64,000 nt of DNA from Galeopsis tetrahit (GCA_963675135.1 CAVLYN010000087.1:62001-126000); one strand, 5' to 3'. Positions 1 through 9,230 are shown, numbered from the stretch's first letter. Made by a program: numbers and translations. The notes: generated by a model not told the origin, from the letters alone.

Positions 1-191
1 TATTTAATATCGTCCAAATTGACCAAGACAATTTAAACAAAGAATTTGAATTCATTAATTGTATATCTAATTTATTTTTGTTAAGTATTTATTTTAAAAT
101 AAATAAAAGTATTGTTGTTATAAAAGAGAATCAGTGGAGGGGTGGTTGGTAAGGGAGTCACTCATGCAACAGACCATATAGCCAAAGCCAA

Positions 192-539
192 TTGCCATCC
201 TTCGTTATGTCAGGTCGATCATTACATGAAATATCGGGACTCCATTCTCGCCCCATTTCACAGAAGAATGGACATTCAATAATACACGATCTTATTTGCG
301 CGTATTTTTCATTCTATGGAGCCAACCTCCACTTCGAACAAGCGTTACACTCAAAAGCCCCAACAGATGGAAAAGAATTGCCTACAAATCACTCAAGTTC
401 CAAATTGTTGGTAAGTTATTTCACGCGTGAGAGCCGCACGCGTGCATATCTAGCAATTTTAAAAATATGGCAAAAAATGACTAAAATTGTACACTCCTTT
501 CTATGCTCATACATTGTTCAAAACCTAACTCTAGGTTAA
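192..539 (+). other. 115-codon open frame in every unit, not recognised
   Basis: Open frame repeated at 9999, 19805, 26653-27000 (-), 39021 and 48828. I do not recognise the predicted protein and see no domain or signal peptide. In a different frame, 195-250 reads ILRYVRSI then, after a stop, NIGTPF, which resembles the end of copia RT (RILRYVKGT...), so the region may be retroelement debris. Its second half (394-539) belongs to the segment that recurs inverted at 5520-5871. Coding is unlikely. Confidence 0.3.
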
Positions 540-745
540 TATATTATTTCAAGAAATCACCAAAAACTAATAATTAAAGAATACATAAATTAAAGGCTTT
601 CTTGTATTTTCTTGGGTGAAAGTCGCACGTTGCCCGTTCATTTCTTGTGAATTAATTGATTTCGATTTTTGTTCCATTTGAGTGCGATTATTTTGGGGGT
701 GGAATTAGGCTTCGTTTTAATTCTTGCGTTTTTTTATGAGAATTT
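394..745 (+). repeat. Left arm of the internal inverted repeat of the unit
   Basis: Starts at CAAGTTCCAAATTGTTGG and runs through TTTCACGCGTGAGAGCCGCA and the GGGGGTGGAATTAGG segment. It recurs in reverse at 5520-5871 with visible divergence (tens of substitutions and small gaps), so it is older than the array. Present in all units; the inverted 21986-27684 copy holds both arms' sequence only in part. Confidence 0.85.
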
Positions 746-1281
746 GTTGCTGATCATAGGAGTGCAACCTTCCGCACAATATTGGAATGACATTAATCAC
801 TTAATCTACATCAAGTATTGGAACGATAATTTTCACACAAGTTAAATCTACTACAAATCTACAGTATGGGAATAACATTAATCTAATCTAGTGTAAATAC
901 CATTAAAATCAATTGGGCGTGAATGTGCATGTTTGAGTCCGACGAGTTCGGCTTAGTCCGGTGAGTAAGTGCTTGAGGGCGTGAGGCGCGAGTCTGGGCG
1001 TAAGGAGAGTCCGGAAAAACGACCGAGAAGCAACCGGAGAACGTGGTGTGCAGCACAGCGACGCAGGTATGGTACTAGGGTTTCTTTCTTTTGGGAGGGG
1101 AGAAAGTAAACAGCAATTCAGAATTATTTGTTTTAATATTTTTTAATTAATAACACAATATAATAAATTACATTATAAAATTATTATTTTATTAATGTTT
1201 CGGTATGTCGAAATTATCGATATTTTGGGTATGCTGAAATTTGAATCCATGCACATATTAAGAAAATTATTAATATTTTTG

Positions 1282-1454
1282 TGGCACGTGTTAGATGCGA
1301 TATTCGTGCACATAAATCGTCTGCAGGATATATATTTAATATCCAAATTGACTAAGACAATTTAAAGTAAGAATTTCAATTCATTTGTAGCTCTAATTTA
1401 TTTTTGTTAGATAATTTTAAGTTATGTATTTTAAAATTAAAATAAATAAAAGTA
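1282..1454 (+). repeat. 170-bp dispersed repeat, member 1
   Basis: Family running from GGCACGTGTTAGATGCGATA through CATCCTTTGCAGGATATATA to ATTTTAAAATAAATAAAAGT. This member has small insertions near its end. Other members: 1541-1670, 3989-4146 (reverse), 9755-9920, 34121-34275, 60245-60389, and partial ones at 9449, 33834 and 38475. Possibly a MITE or short non-autonomous element. Confidence 0.7.
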
Positions 1455-1540
1455 CAAATTTAGAATACAAGTACAAATTTTATTTTACATTATTAATTTT
1501 ACGAGATTTTCTTGATTTTTAGAATATATTTTTTCTCAGC

Positions 1541-1670
1541 GCGCGCATCCTTTGGAGGATATATATTTAATATCCAAATTGACCAAGACAATTTAAACAA
1601 AGAATTTTAATTCATTAATTGTAGATCTAATTTATTTTTGTTAAGTATTTATTTTAAAATAAATAAAAGT
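1541..1670 (+). repeat. 170-bp dispersed repeat, member 2
   Basis: Begins in the family at GCATCCTTTGGAGGATATA after an unrelated GCGCGC run; the CACGTG start is missing. A close relative, with the same preceding sequence, lies at 60200-60389. Confidence 0.7.
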
Positions 1671-2152
1671 CTAGTATTGTTGTAAATAAAATATAATTAT
1701 GGTCCAGTGACATTTTTGATGATGTCAAAGTAGAGAATGAGAGACGGCTGGGGTTTGAGGTGACGGAGAGTGTGGAGACGACAGAATTGGTCGCTGGAGA
1801 TGAGCAATGACCAGTGTTTGCCTACAGATTTGAATCCTTCGAGATTTTACTAAAATGCGCCGCCGCCAATGTATCTTTTACTCTTATTCGTTGTGGGACA
1901 TAAATCTCACAAATAACAATCTAACACTCTTACATTTATATAGTTTTTTCCTATGTTTCTTTTACTCATATTCGATATGAAATCTTACATATGTATTATT
2001 TTAGTTTAATATTTGTTATTTTACTATATTTATTTTAATATGATTTTTATAAGTAACATAGAAAATATTAAAATAAAATACATAAATATTATTTTACCGG
2101 TGCCTACACCGGTTTGGTCACCGGTTCGGTTATGAAAACACTGTATTTAATA

Positions 2153-2305
2153 TCCAAATTGACTAAAACAATTTAATTTTTTTATCATGCAGATTTATCT
2201 TGAAGCTGATAATTGTGTATCTTTGACATTTTCAATTTATTATCTAACGAATAGATGGTAGTATTTCACCAGTACTTTGTTTTCCACCATTTATTATTGT
2301 TAAAA
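2153..2305 (+). repeat. 150-bp direct repeat within the unit, left copy
   Basis: From AAATTGACTAAAACAATTTA to CCACCATTTATTATTGTTAA; recurs with few changes at 9511-9661. It lies just upstream of the U2 promoter region, and the other copy lies upstream of the unit end. Confidence 0.75.
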
Positions 2306-2406
2306 AGGTAAAATACTAGTCAGAAAAATTAGTAGTTAATATATATACATACAGAAGAATCGAAATATTAATACATAATCACCATTTTTTAATTTATAGC
2401 AGTATC

Positions 2407-2458
2407 ATCCCACATCGAAACTTCGAGCAAGCATCGAGTAACAGGACAAATTTAAAAG
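2407..2458 (+). promoter_or_regulatory. U2 promoter: USE plus TATA-like box
   Basis: USE ATCCCACATCG at 2407-2417 is a perfect match to the plant consensus RTCCCACATCG. The TATA-like box TTTAAAAG at 2451-2458 lies 33 bp after it and 32 bp before the U2 start. In plants this spacing (about four helical turns) specifies polymerase II, while about 23-24 bp specifies polymerase III. The same arrangement precedes the U2 copies starting at 12290, 24709, 41312 and 51119. Confidence 0.92.
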
Positions 2459-2482
2459 CATAATCGCATCACTGAAAATAGC

Positions 2483-2678
2483 ATACCTTTCTCGGCCTTT
2501 TGGCTAAGATCAAGTGTAGTATCTGTTCTTATCAGTTTAATATCTGATATGTGAGCCATTGGCTCACACGATATTAAATTTATCTTTTGAGGGGGAGAGG
2601 CTGTCACGGCAGCTTGCTGCTGGGGCTTTCGAGCGTCGCCATGGCGTTGCACTACTGCCATGGCCTGGCGCACCCATC
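2483..2678 (+). ncRNA. U2: U2 spliceosomal snRNA, unit copy 1
   Basis: U2 snRNA pairs with the intron branch site and forms the core of the U2 snRNP. Recognised by the invariant 5' end (ATACCTTTCTCGGCC), the branch-pairing segment GTGTAGTATCTGTTC, the stem IIa region, and a 3' half with two GC-rich stem-loops (about 2590-2675). Length is about 196 nt, as usual for plant U2. Stem IIb reads GTGAGCC/GGCTCAC where I remember GTGGGCC/GGCCCAC in other plants, a compensated change that supports folding. The Sm site reads ATCTTTTGA, with a C interrupting the U run, which is unusual. USE (2407-2417) and a TATA-like box (2451-2458) precede it. The 3' end is inferred. Reading frames on both strands here are by-products of RNA structure. 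Confidence 0.95.
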
Positions 2679-2983
2679 CAATTCAAACTTAACGATTAAT
2701 TGTGATGCGACAGGTTGGTTATATATAAGAAAAAATGGTGTTGTCGACTGTCAACAGCTTGTCTTAACTGCTGGCTACGCATGGTTTGTTGAAACCCTTC
2801 TATTCATAAATTATGACGGAGTTGCATCAATTTTGTTAAAATAGGCAACGTTTATGAAAAAAAATGTATTCATTGAAAAAAAATGTATTCACAGATATAG
2901 GGAGATTAAAGTCAATTTGGTCCCATATCAATTTATCCATTACCTTTTTTAATTGCTCAATTTTAGTCCTACTTCGCCAGAAA

Positions 2984-3183
2984 GCCCCTTAAAGGAGTAA
3001 CTGCTATTCTATTAATTCCAAAAGAAACTAACTAATACTCTATTAAGCCCAAGAACCTAAAAGAAAGACTAACTTAATCCAATATAGGCCTAATACTCTA
3101 TTAAGCCCCTTAAAGGAGTAACTGCTATTCTGTTAATTCCAAAAGAAACTAACTAATACTCTATTAAGCCCAAGAACCTAAAA
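2984..3183 (+). repeat. Direct duplication of 121-bp period between U2 and U1
   Basis: GCCCCTTAAAGGAGTAACTG ... AAGCCCAAGAACCTAAAAG occurs at 2984 and again 121 bp later, with one visible difference (CTATTAATT and CTGTTAATT). It sits in the gap between the convergent 3' ends. No gene seen in 2700-3265. Confidence 0.85.
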
Positions 3184-3264
3184 GGTAAGTCTCCCAGCTT
3201 ATCAATCTGTTGCCACTGGATCTGAACAGTTCAATCATATATTCGAATAAATTAAGCAACCATG

Positions 3265-3278
3265 TTGGACTTGAATTG
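3265..3278 (-). terminator. U1 3' box
   Basis: On the - strand CA-ATTCA-AGTCCAA directly follows the U1 RNA, an exact match to the plant snRNA 3'-end signal CA(N)3-10AGTNNAA. Repeated after every U1 copy, for example 23914-23927 on the + strand. Confidence 0.85.
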
Positions 3279-3279
3279 G

Positions 3280-3441
3280 GGCAGGGGCCGCGCGAACGCA
3301 GGTCCCCTCTGGCACAAATTATGACGTAGGCTCGACCACTTGGTCCGACCTTAGAAGGGCGCCCCTCCTGGGTGCAATGGAGGTCGCCAACCTAGGCCAT
3401 GAACCTTGCTTATCGCCCATTGACCCCGTCCAGGTAAGTAT
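3280..3441 (-). ncRNA. U1: U1 spliceosomal snRNA, unit copy 1
   Basis: U1 snRNA recognises 5' splice sites. The 5' end ATACTTACCTG (3441 leftwards) is the invariant splice-site pairing sequence. The U1A-binding loop II (ATTGCACC), a stem III region, the Sm site ATAATTTGTG and a GC-rich terminal hairpin (CGCGCGGCCCCTG) follow in the expected order; length is about 162 nt. Loop I, which binds U1-70K, reads GATAAGCAAG where the conserved form is GATCANGAAG. Promoter and 3' box are both present. It converges on the U2 gene at 2483. Confidence 0.95.
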
Positions 3442-3465
3442 GGAGCATGATGGACATCGAAACTA

Positions 3466-3516
3466 TTTTATACAGCAGCATCCCCGCAGTATTTTCTCTC
3501 TTTCTCCGAAGTGGGA
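3466..3516 (-). promoter_or_regulatory. U1 promoter: USE plus TATA box
   Basis: On the - strand, TCCCACTTCG (3516 to 3507, one mismatch to TCCCACATCG) is followed after 34 bp by TATAAAA (3472 to 3466), and the U1 start lies 31 bp from the beginning of the TATA box. Polymerase II type spacing. Mirrored at 23676-23726. Confidence 0.88.
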
Positions 3517-3551
3517 GAAAATGACAGACATAGTACATGTTTATTTCATTT

Positions 3552-3900
3552 TAGACACAAGGAGGAATTTTGCTGAGACAAGCTCACGAACAAAGTGATA
3601 GTCAAGATCTATATGTTTGGCCCGTTTATGAGCACTTGGATTTTGACTAAGAAAGGTGGCACTATTATTGTCCGGAGTATAGGATCGGGCGAAGAGGAAT
3701 GGAGACCCGAAGCTCACGAAGGAGATTTAGCACACAAACAATTTCCGAAGCAGCATTTGCCATGGCGCGATACTCGGATTCACAGCTAGAGCGAGAGGCC
3801 GTAGGTTGCACTCCAAGAGACAAGGTTTCCACCGAGAAAAATTAAGTATCCATCGGTTGAGCGTCACACAACGAGCCCAATCAGCATCAGAATAAGCCAT
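3552..3900 (-). pseudogene. Ty1/copia RNase H remnant, unit copy 1
   Basis: Read leftwards in broken frames: MAYSDADWA, then a FLGGNLVSWSA-like stretch, CESEYRAMANAASEI, LNLLRELRVSIP, ILYSDNNSATFLSQNPSAHK and DLDYHFVREL. These are the RNase H domain of Ty1/copia pol, including its first catalytic Asp (DADWA) and the EYRA segment. Several frameshifts and stops. It starts about 110 bp upstream of the U1 start and overlaps the U1 USE side. Confidence 0.78.
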
Positions 3901-3988
3901 TAATTGTTCATCGTGATAACTAGCTCTCTGCCATTTACGTACACTTTACCCAACCACCTCTCAATCGACTCTCTTCTATAACAAATTT

Positions 3989-4146
3989 ACTTTTATTTAT
4001 TTTAAAATAAATACTTAACAAAAATAAATTAGATCTACAATTAATGAATTAAAATATTTTTGATTAAATTTTCTTGGTCAATTTGCATATTAAATGTATA
4101 CCCTGCAAAGGATGCATGCGCACGAATATCGCATCTAACACGTGCA
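3989..4146 (-). repeat. 170-bp dispersed repeat, member 3 (reverse)
   Basis: Reverse-oriented member adjoining the copia RNase H remnant; a diverged copy with the same neighbour sequence on its CACGTG side is at 34121-34275. Confidence 0.7.
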
Positions 4147-5226
4147 TGACACACAAGACTTGTACTTTCATCCAATTCTCAATTCTCATAAGCTTATACC
4201 TTATACTTTCACCATTCCAAACCCCCAAAATACTGAGTTCTTGCAATGGCCTTCTATTACTACGATCTGAAAACAATTCTAGTTGTCTACATTCCCACCA
4301 CTAAGCAATCCAGAAAGATTACTCTTACTTTTAGTGATAAACATACTTTTGTCAACATATAAAATCTAATGCGTGCAATAATAATCATAAAAAATGTGTG
4401 TAATATGAGAATAGATAAAAAAAAATGTTTCACATCTCCAGAATCTCCCCAAATATAAATTTATAATAAAAGGACCAAAACAATTACTCTTATGACCAAA
4501 AGGAGCAATGACGGATAATTTTGTTCTCCCAAAAAATTTAAAACAATCAAGTCATATGAAAAAACTGAATGAAAATGATAATAGTGCAAGTCTCTTGTTT
4601 TATTTGGTGATAGTTTAAAAGGGGGTCTATTTCTTGTTCGCCCTAGGCCAAAATAATGCCGGAAAACTGTTTCAGTTTCTGTCCCTCGAAGAAGAGGAAG
4701 ACCCAATGTAGTTCGTTACTGGCCTCCCAATAAACTGAGCTGCTATCGCTGAGACGCGTGCAAGCTACATCATAAAAAAAAAATGAATAGAATAGTTAGT
4801 AGCATCAAAAAAAGAATATTTTCAAATTTTGAAGAATATTTTATGGCTGAATTTCTGATCTGACCCTATATATACAAAAGTTTATATTGCATAATTTCAT
4901 AACAATGTAGTATTACAGTATGTAATTTTTACCCTCTTCTCGAAGCTGAAGCAAGCGTCTAACACGTGCCACTAAATTATTTTGCGTTGTGCAAAAACAC
5001 ATTTCAACCAGAAAAACTCAGAAATTACTAATATAAAAAACAATATACTTTCAATCTAGAAAAAAAATATTTACAGAAAAAAGAAATGTTCGTGCACTGG
5101 TAAATTATTCTCCTCCAAACTTTCTTCTCTTAAGCTGAGCTAAAGTTTTTTTGCAAAGAAAAATTAATTCAAATTGAAGAATGAAACAGACTAGGATATA
5201 TGGTTTATTGCAGGAGTGACTCCTTT
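4147..5226. other. Unit stretch without a recognised gene
   Basis: AT-rich. Contains a 246-bp open frame on the - strand (4461-4706) with no recognisable domain. The part 5110-5206 resembles 34480-34560, upstream of the protease fragment. Same content in the other units. Confidence 0.5.
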
Positions 5227-5475
5227 ATAGGGAAAATTGCCCTTTGGTCATGTATGTCAAATAATTTTCGATCCTTTTTTCATACACTTTTAGTCCTGTA
5301 GTAAGTTTCTGATAGTTTTAATGAATGAAAATTGCGTAAACCGTTAAAGAATATTAAACATTTGGTCCTGTAAGTATGAGATAAAATCACATCCGATCCT
5401 TTTTCATACACTTTCAGTCCTATAATAAATTTATGTCTGTTTTAACGTACGTATGAAAATTGTGTGAAAGTTACG
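5227..5475 (+). repeat. Diverged tandem pair, about 122-bp period
   Basis: TTTGGTC...GATCC-TTTTTCATACACTTT-AGTCCT recurs at about 5240-5345 and 5362-5470. It looks like a piece of a non-coding transposable element; no ends identified. Repeated in units 2, 4 and 5. Confidence 0.6.
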
Positions 5476-5519
5476 CACCCGCTAAAACTCATCCAAAAGC
5501 CTAATATCGGATTAAAAAA

Positions 5520-5871
5520 ATTCTCATAAAAAAATACATGAAAACGAACCCTAATTCCACCCCCAAAAAATCGCACTCAAATGGAACAAAAATCGAAATC
5601 AATTAATTCACAGGAAATGTACGGGCAACATGCGACTTTCACCCAAAAAAAAGAACAAGAAAACCTTTAATTTATGTATTCTTTCATTATTAGTTTTTGG
5701 TGATTTCATGAAACAATATAACAAACCAGAGTTAGGTTTCGAATAACGTACGAGCATTGAAAGGAGTGTACAGTTTTAGTCATTTTTTGCCGATATTTTA
5801 AAAATTGCCAGAAATGCACGCGTGTGGCTCTCACGCGTGAAATAACTTACCAACAATTTGGAACTTGAAAT
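5520..5871 (-). repeat. Right arm of the internal inverted repeat of the unit
   Basis: Reverse-complement partner of 394-745. The 4.8 kb between the arms contains U2, U1 and the copia remnant but not U5. Arms could be the ends of an old element or a simple inverted duplication; no target duplication was seen. Confidence 0.8.
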
Positions 5872-7545
5872 GTCTATCAGCAATTATTTTCCATTTGTTG
5901 GGGTTACCAACAATTATATAAGAGCGCGTATTGAATGTCCGTTCTTTTGTCGTTTTATAATGGGTTATTTACCAACAAAAATATTTAGTATGAATAGCAT
6001 GTGCTTAATGGTGTAATTCATTTGATTGGGTGCTCTTTTCTTATTTCCCGTGGACTGATACTGAAACTGTAATAGAGTAATAATATTCTTTTCCCTCAAA
6101 AAATAAATAAATTAAGTATCGAAAAACATATTTTCATTTATGCGGAATGAATATTCTATTTCTCCCTCTCTTTCACTCTTTGTAACTGTTTTGCATTCAC
6201 ACTATCAACCCGTTCTTTTCATTGACCCATATTTATTCTTCAATTGACGGTATCTGCCACCGGGGTGAGTAATATTCTGGCTTTCGTTACCACTTCCATG
6301 TCTTGCTTCCTGTGATAAATTGTATATTTCTTATAAATTTTATTATGGTAGTGACTATAGTTTTCTTGTTTCCAAAAGATGTTGGGTTGTGTGTATTTCA
6401 ACATGATTTTTGACGATCGATGAAATAGCTGCGTCATGTGTTAATACTCTGTACACTGGAATCTAATTGTTGCTTGAGTTATAAAAAAAAAAGAAAGTAT
6501 TTTATAAATCTTATATCTGATAAATTGATCTTTTAATTTGTTGTAAAAGGTAATGGCTAAATTGATATTGATGTTCTTGTGCGAAAATGTAAACTCTAGC
6601 ATATGAGTGATTGCAAATCTAAATTCAAATCAACAAATAAAGTCTAGTACGTGCAAAAATAATCACTAAGAACGTGCGTAATATGAGAATGAAGCATTGG
6701 TGTTTATAAGTTCATTTTATTCTCAGCTTTGCAGATTTGTACAAGGGTTAGTAGGCTCCCTTAATTATTTATTTGTTATCTTTAGAAATGGTTTCTTAAA
6801 ATGTTTTACAATTTATTCTTTGTTAGCAGATATTAAAGCTATTCCATATCTAGGTGCATAAGGAGGCAGTCATTAGAACTTGCCAAAAATTGTATATGGT
6901 TTATTCTTTTGTCTATGGCACTGTCAAGTTGCAGCAGATCGTCTTTCCCTTCAAGCTCTTTTATACCTTTTATTTGAAGGGGATTAAAGATATTCCGGCT
7001 GAGCTCGTCGTTAAACCGGTGCCGCCGTTGAGCCGGCCGCAGCGGCTAAGGCACTTGAGCCTCACGCCACGCTTTCCAACTTTACCAATTGATCCATGTT
7101 CCTTTTTTTTTTTTTTTCTAATGAAAAACTTTGATAGATATGATGATGATTTGAACGGCCCAAAATGAATTGCAGATTTATTTGATATACAGACAATTGA
7201 ACGATTTTTACGTAATTAACCTTTAGACTAATCTACCGTACCAATCTAGATCTTGAATGAGAATTAATCCATAATTCTAATTTACATTATAATCAAAATT
7301 AATAAGAAATCCCTAACTATATTTTTTAAAATTTATAATGATAAGATTTGTGTTAATTAAGATTATGCATGGATTGAGGGCCATCAACAATGTACATTTT
7401 TTGTTTTAAGCTAATTTTTACTTGAAATATGATATTAGGCTTTTCTCTCATTGTCCCAAACCCAGTAAGAATGCGTGGAGCAAAGAAAATTAAACTAAAG
7501 AATTTTTGAATACTTTGAACTCATTAATATTTTCTTGGTTTGTAG
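5872..7545. other. Unit stretch without a recognised gene
   Basis: AT-rich, with an open frame of 104 codons at 6854-7168 (+) that I do not recognise; its middle (GIKDIPAELVVKPVPPLSRP) is relatively GC-rich and may be another captured exon. It differs between copies 1 and 2 by a Pro to Arg change (7068/16875). The rest shows nothing. Confidence 0.45.
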
Positions 7546-7752
7546 GGAAAGCTTAACTACAAAGAAAATAACGAGTTAAGAGCTGAAAATGACAAACTCC
7601 GCGAGGAGAATATGATCATTAACAAAGCTCTAACAAGTGATCGACTTTGCTGCGATTGTAGCTGCTCTGTTGTCGACAGCGAGGAGGCCGAACGCTTGTT
7701 TCAGCTACGAGCAGAGAATGCTCGTCTGCCTAATGACTTTTGTTGTCTATAA
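7546..7752 (+). pseudogene. HD-ZIP class IV exon fragment, unit copy 1
   Basis: An open frame of 68 codons after a good acceptor site (TTTGTAG at 7539-7545) and ending in TAA at 7750. It encodes a charged, coiled-coil-like stretch (ELRAENDKLREENMIINKAL), then a Cys pair region (CCDCSC) and a second zipper-like stretch (FQLRAENARLPND). This order matches the loop-interrupted leucine zipper that follows the homeodomain in class IV HD-ZIP factors (GLABRA2/PROTODERMAL FACTOR 2 family). The usual CxNCGG motif is altered. No homeodomain or START domain is nearby, so this is a captured exon. The call rests on remembered family sequence. Confidence 0.75.
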
Positions 7753-8612
7753 TGTATTTGTTATCCAGTATTCCTATATTACCCTCAGTAACGTCTTATA
7801 CAAAGAAGTCACTCCTGCAACAAACCATATATCCTTTAATATATTTTGGCCAATATTATTGCACAAAGATTGCCCCTTATAAGAAATACAAATAGAAGTG
7901 AATATTCGTCAGTGTATATAACATTAATATTTATTTATTATTGCGTATAAATTAATACAATGATATTCGAGCTGTAGTAACACAATATTTTATTCTAATG
8001 GTCGAACTAAAACACTAGGGATCTGGATGTGATATCGGGTTGCTGCTTATTGTTTGTTGATTGGTATAATATTTGTTTGTAATGAACTTATTTTGTTGCT
8101 CGATTTATTCAAATTATGCTTGAAACGAGAAATATAGTACTGTTTTGTTATTTTTGAAGGTAAAATGATAATTTTGTGAAGCAAAACACGTTTCAAATAT
8201 TTGTTGGAGTCAATCGATCGAACGAGCAAAATACGTACGAAGAGATAAGGAAGCCCGAGAGTAGTCTGTTTTTAAGAAGAGATAAGCAAAACATGTCTCA
8301 TATGTATAATGGTATTAGTTTTCTTGAACAATAATATATATACGGAGTAGTTTTTTTATAAACAATAGTATTATTAGTGTCCATTCAGGGATGGAACCGG
8401 GAATTGCGATTAGGGAGGGCCGACGATACAAAACAATACACATGAACGATAATATATATATAGTAAAATTCAACTATATTATATACTTCAATGTAAAGAG
8501 GTTGAGGAACTTGAGCTATATATGAATTTCAAAATTTTAACAATAGATTCATTGTAATTTGGTTGATTTTTCTTGAAAACAAATACAAAAGAAGAATAAC
8601 CCCCAAACCACT
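7753..8612. other. Unit stretch without a recognised gene, upstream of U5
   Basis: AT-rich DNA. 7770-7840 resembles 34430-34490 and the sequence after the ARF3 fragment (31575-31620). From about 8495 it becomes the U5-flank segment shared with 29145, 57485 and 62622. Confidence 0.5.
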
Positions 8613-8663
8613 ATCCCACATAGGATAGGACCAAATAAATACTAAGAGTCGGTTGAATAAATT
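8613..8663 (+). promoter_or_regulatory. U5 promoter: USE plus TATA-like box
   Basis: USE ATCCCACATAG (8613-8623; one mismatch to consensus) and ATAAATT (8657-8663) are separated by 33 bp, the polymerase II spacing. The same pair precedes all seven U5 genes. Confidence 0.88.
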
Positions 8664-8688
8664 GAAAGGAGAGAGGAGATTTAAAATC

Positions 8689-8814
8689 ACGCAGCTGCGC
8701 GGTGAGCACAAAGCGAACTATTCTTTCGCCTTTTACTAAAGAATACCGTGTGCACGCCGCAATTCAAGCAGCATACGCCTCTTTTTGGAGGGTTTTTTCT
8801 TTTAGAAATGCCCC
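8689..8814 (+). ncRNA. U5: U5 spliceosomal snRNA, unit copy 1
   Basis: U5 snRNA aligns exon ends through its invariant loop I. The loop and its stem (TCTTTCGCCTTTTACTAAAG, 8722-8741) are perfect. The long 5' stem is formed by GTGAGCAC and GTGTGCAC. An Sm-like site CTTTTTGGAG (about 8781-8790) follows; its first base is C where A or G is usual. A weak 3' hairpin closes the RNA. Length of about 126 nt fits plant U5. Promoter (8613-8663) and perfect 3' box (8817-8831) are present. The exact 5' base is inferred from TATA spacing. Confidence 0.93.
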
Positions 8815-8816
8815 AG

Positions 8817-8831
8817 CAAATTTAAGTCTAA
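8817..8831 (+). terminator. U5 3' box
   Basis: CA-AATTTA-AGTCTAA, an exact match to the plant snRNA 3'-end signal CA(N)3-10AGTNNAA, two bases after the 3' hairpin. Conserved after every U5 copy, including the diverged ones at 29486, 57833 and 62963. Confidence 0.87.
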
Positions 8832-8884
8832 ATTTTTTTGTTCATTATTATTTTGCATGTAATATTATTTGACTCTCAGCATAA

Positions 8885-9163
8885 TCGTTCCCTGTAATAT
8901 TCACTAAACTCTTGTCTTTTGTATAATTCCCGTTCGAAGTTGAATTGGAGGAATTCCGCTCGCATGTGTTTGCGAAGTTCCCCTGCACGCTGACGGAGGT
9001 GCGTAGTGATGAACCGTGAACGGAACACGGACAGATGGGGGAATGTTCTTGAAGTCCATGATCTCCTCGATGGTTGGTGGCAATTAATCAATAAACTCGT
9101 CGGGTCGTAATTCACCCGCGAAGTCAGGAACATCTAACCGTAACCCTGCGTCCCAACAGTTCT
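8885..9163 (-). pseudogene. Ty3/gypsy gag remnant, unit copy 1
   Basis: Read leftwards, the pieces CWDAGLRLDVPDFAGELRPD and DEFID, then DFKNIPPSVRVPF, FITTHLRQRA and LRKHMRAEFLQFNFERELY match the conserved core of plant Ty3/gypsy gag. The frame changes at least once, the expected DWL reads D-stop-L (TAA), and the stretch between RQRA and LRKHMRAE (normally including the WW motif) is deleted. No LTR, protease or RT of this element is present. Confidence 0.72.
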
Positions 9164-9230
9164 GAAGAAAAAAATTCTGTTAGCAGCGTAATTTTGTTTA
9201 CCGGCCTTCTCACCTTCAATTGTCGACTCT

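Noticed and set aside
2452..2844. Open frames on both strands over the U2 gene (73 and 85 codons), repeated in every unit.
   Set aside because: They coincide with U2 RNA and its flank; conservation comes from the snRNA and recent duplication, not from coding.
3377..3789. Open frames of 73 and 64 codons on the + strand.
   Set aside because: The first is antisense to U1 and its promoter, the second antisense to the copia RNase H remnant.
4461..4706. 81-codon open frame on the - strand (also 22486-22731 and others).
   Set aside because: No domain, low-complexity hydrophobic end, AT-rich surroundings; conserved only because the unit is duplicated.
8529..8711. 60-codon frame on the - strand overlapping the U5 start, and 29357-29575 or 62834-63052 over U5.
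   Set aside because: Antisense to U5 RNA and its promoter; no protein similarity.
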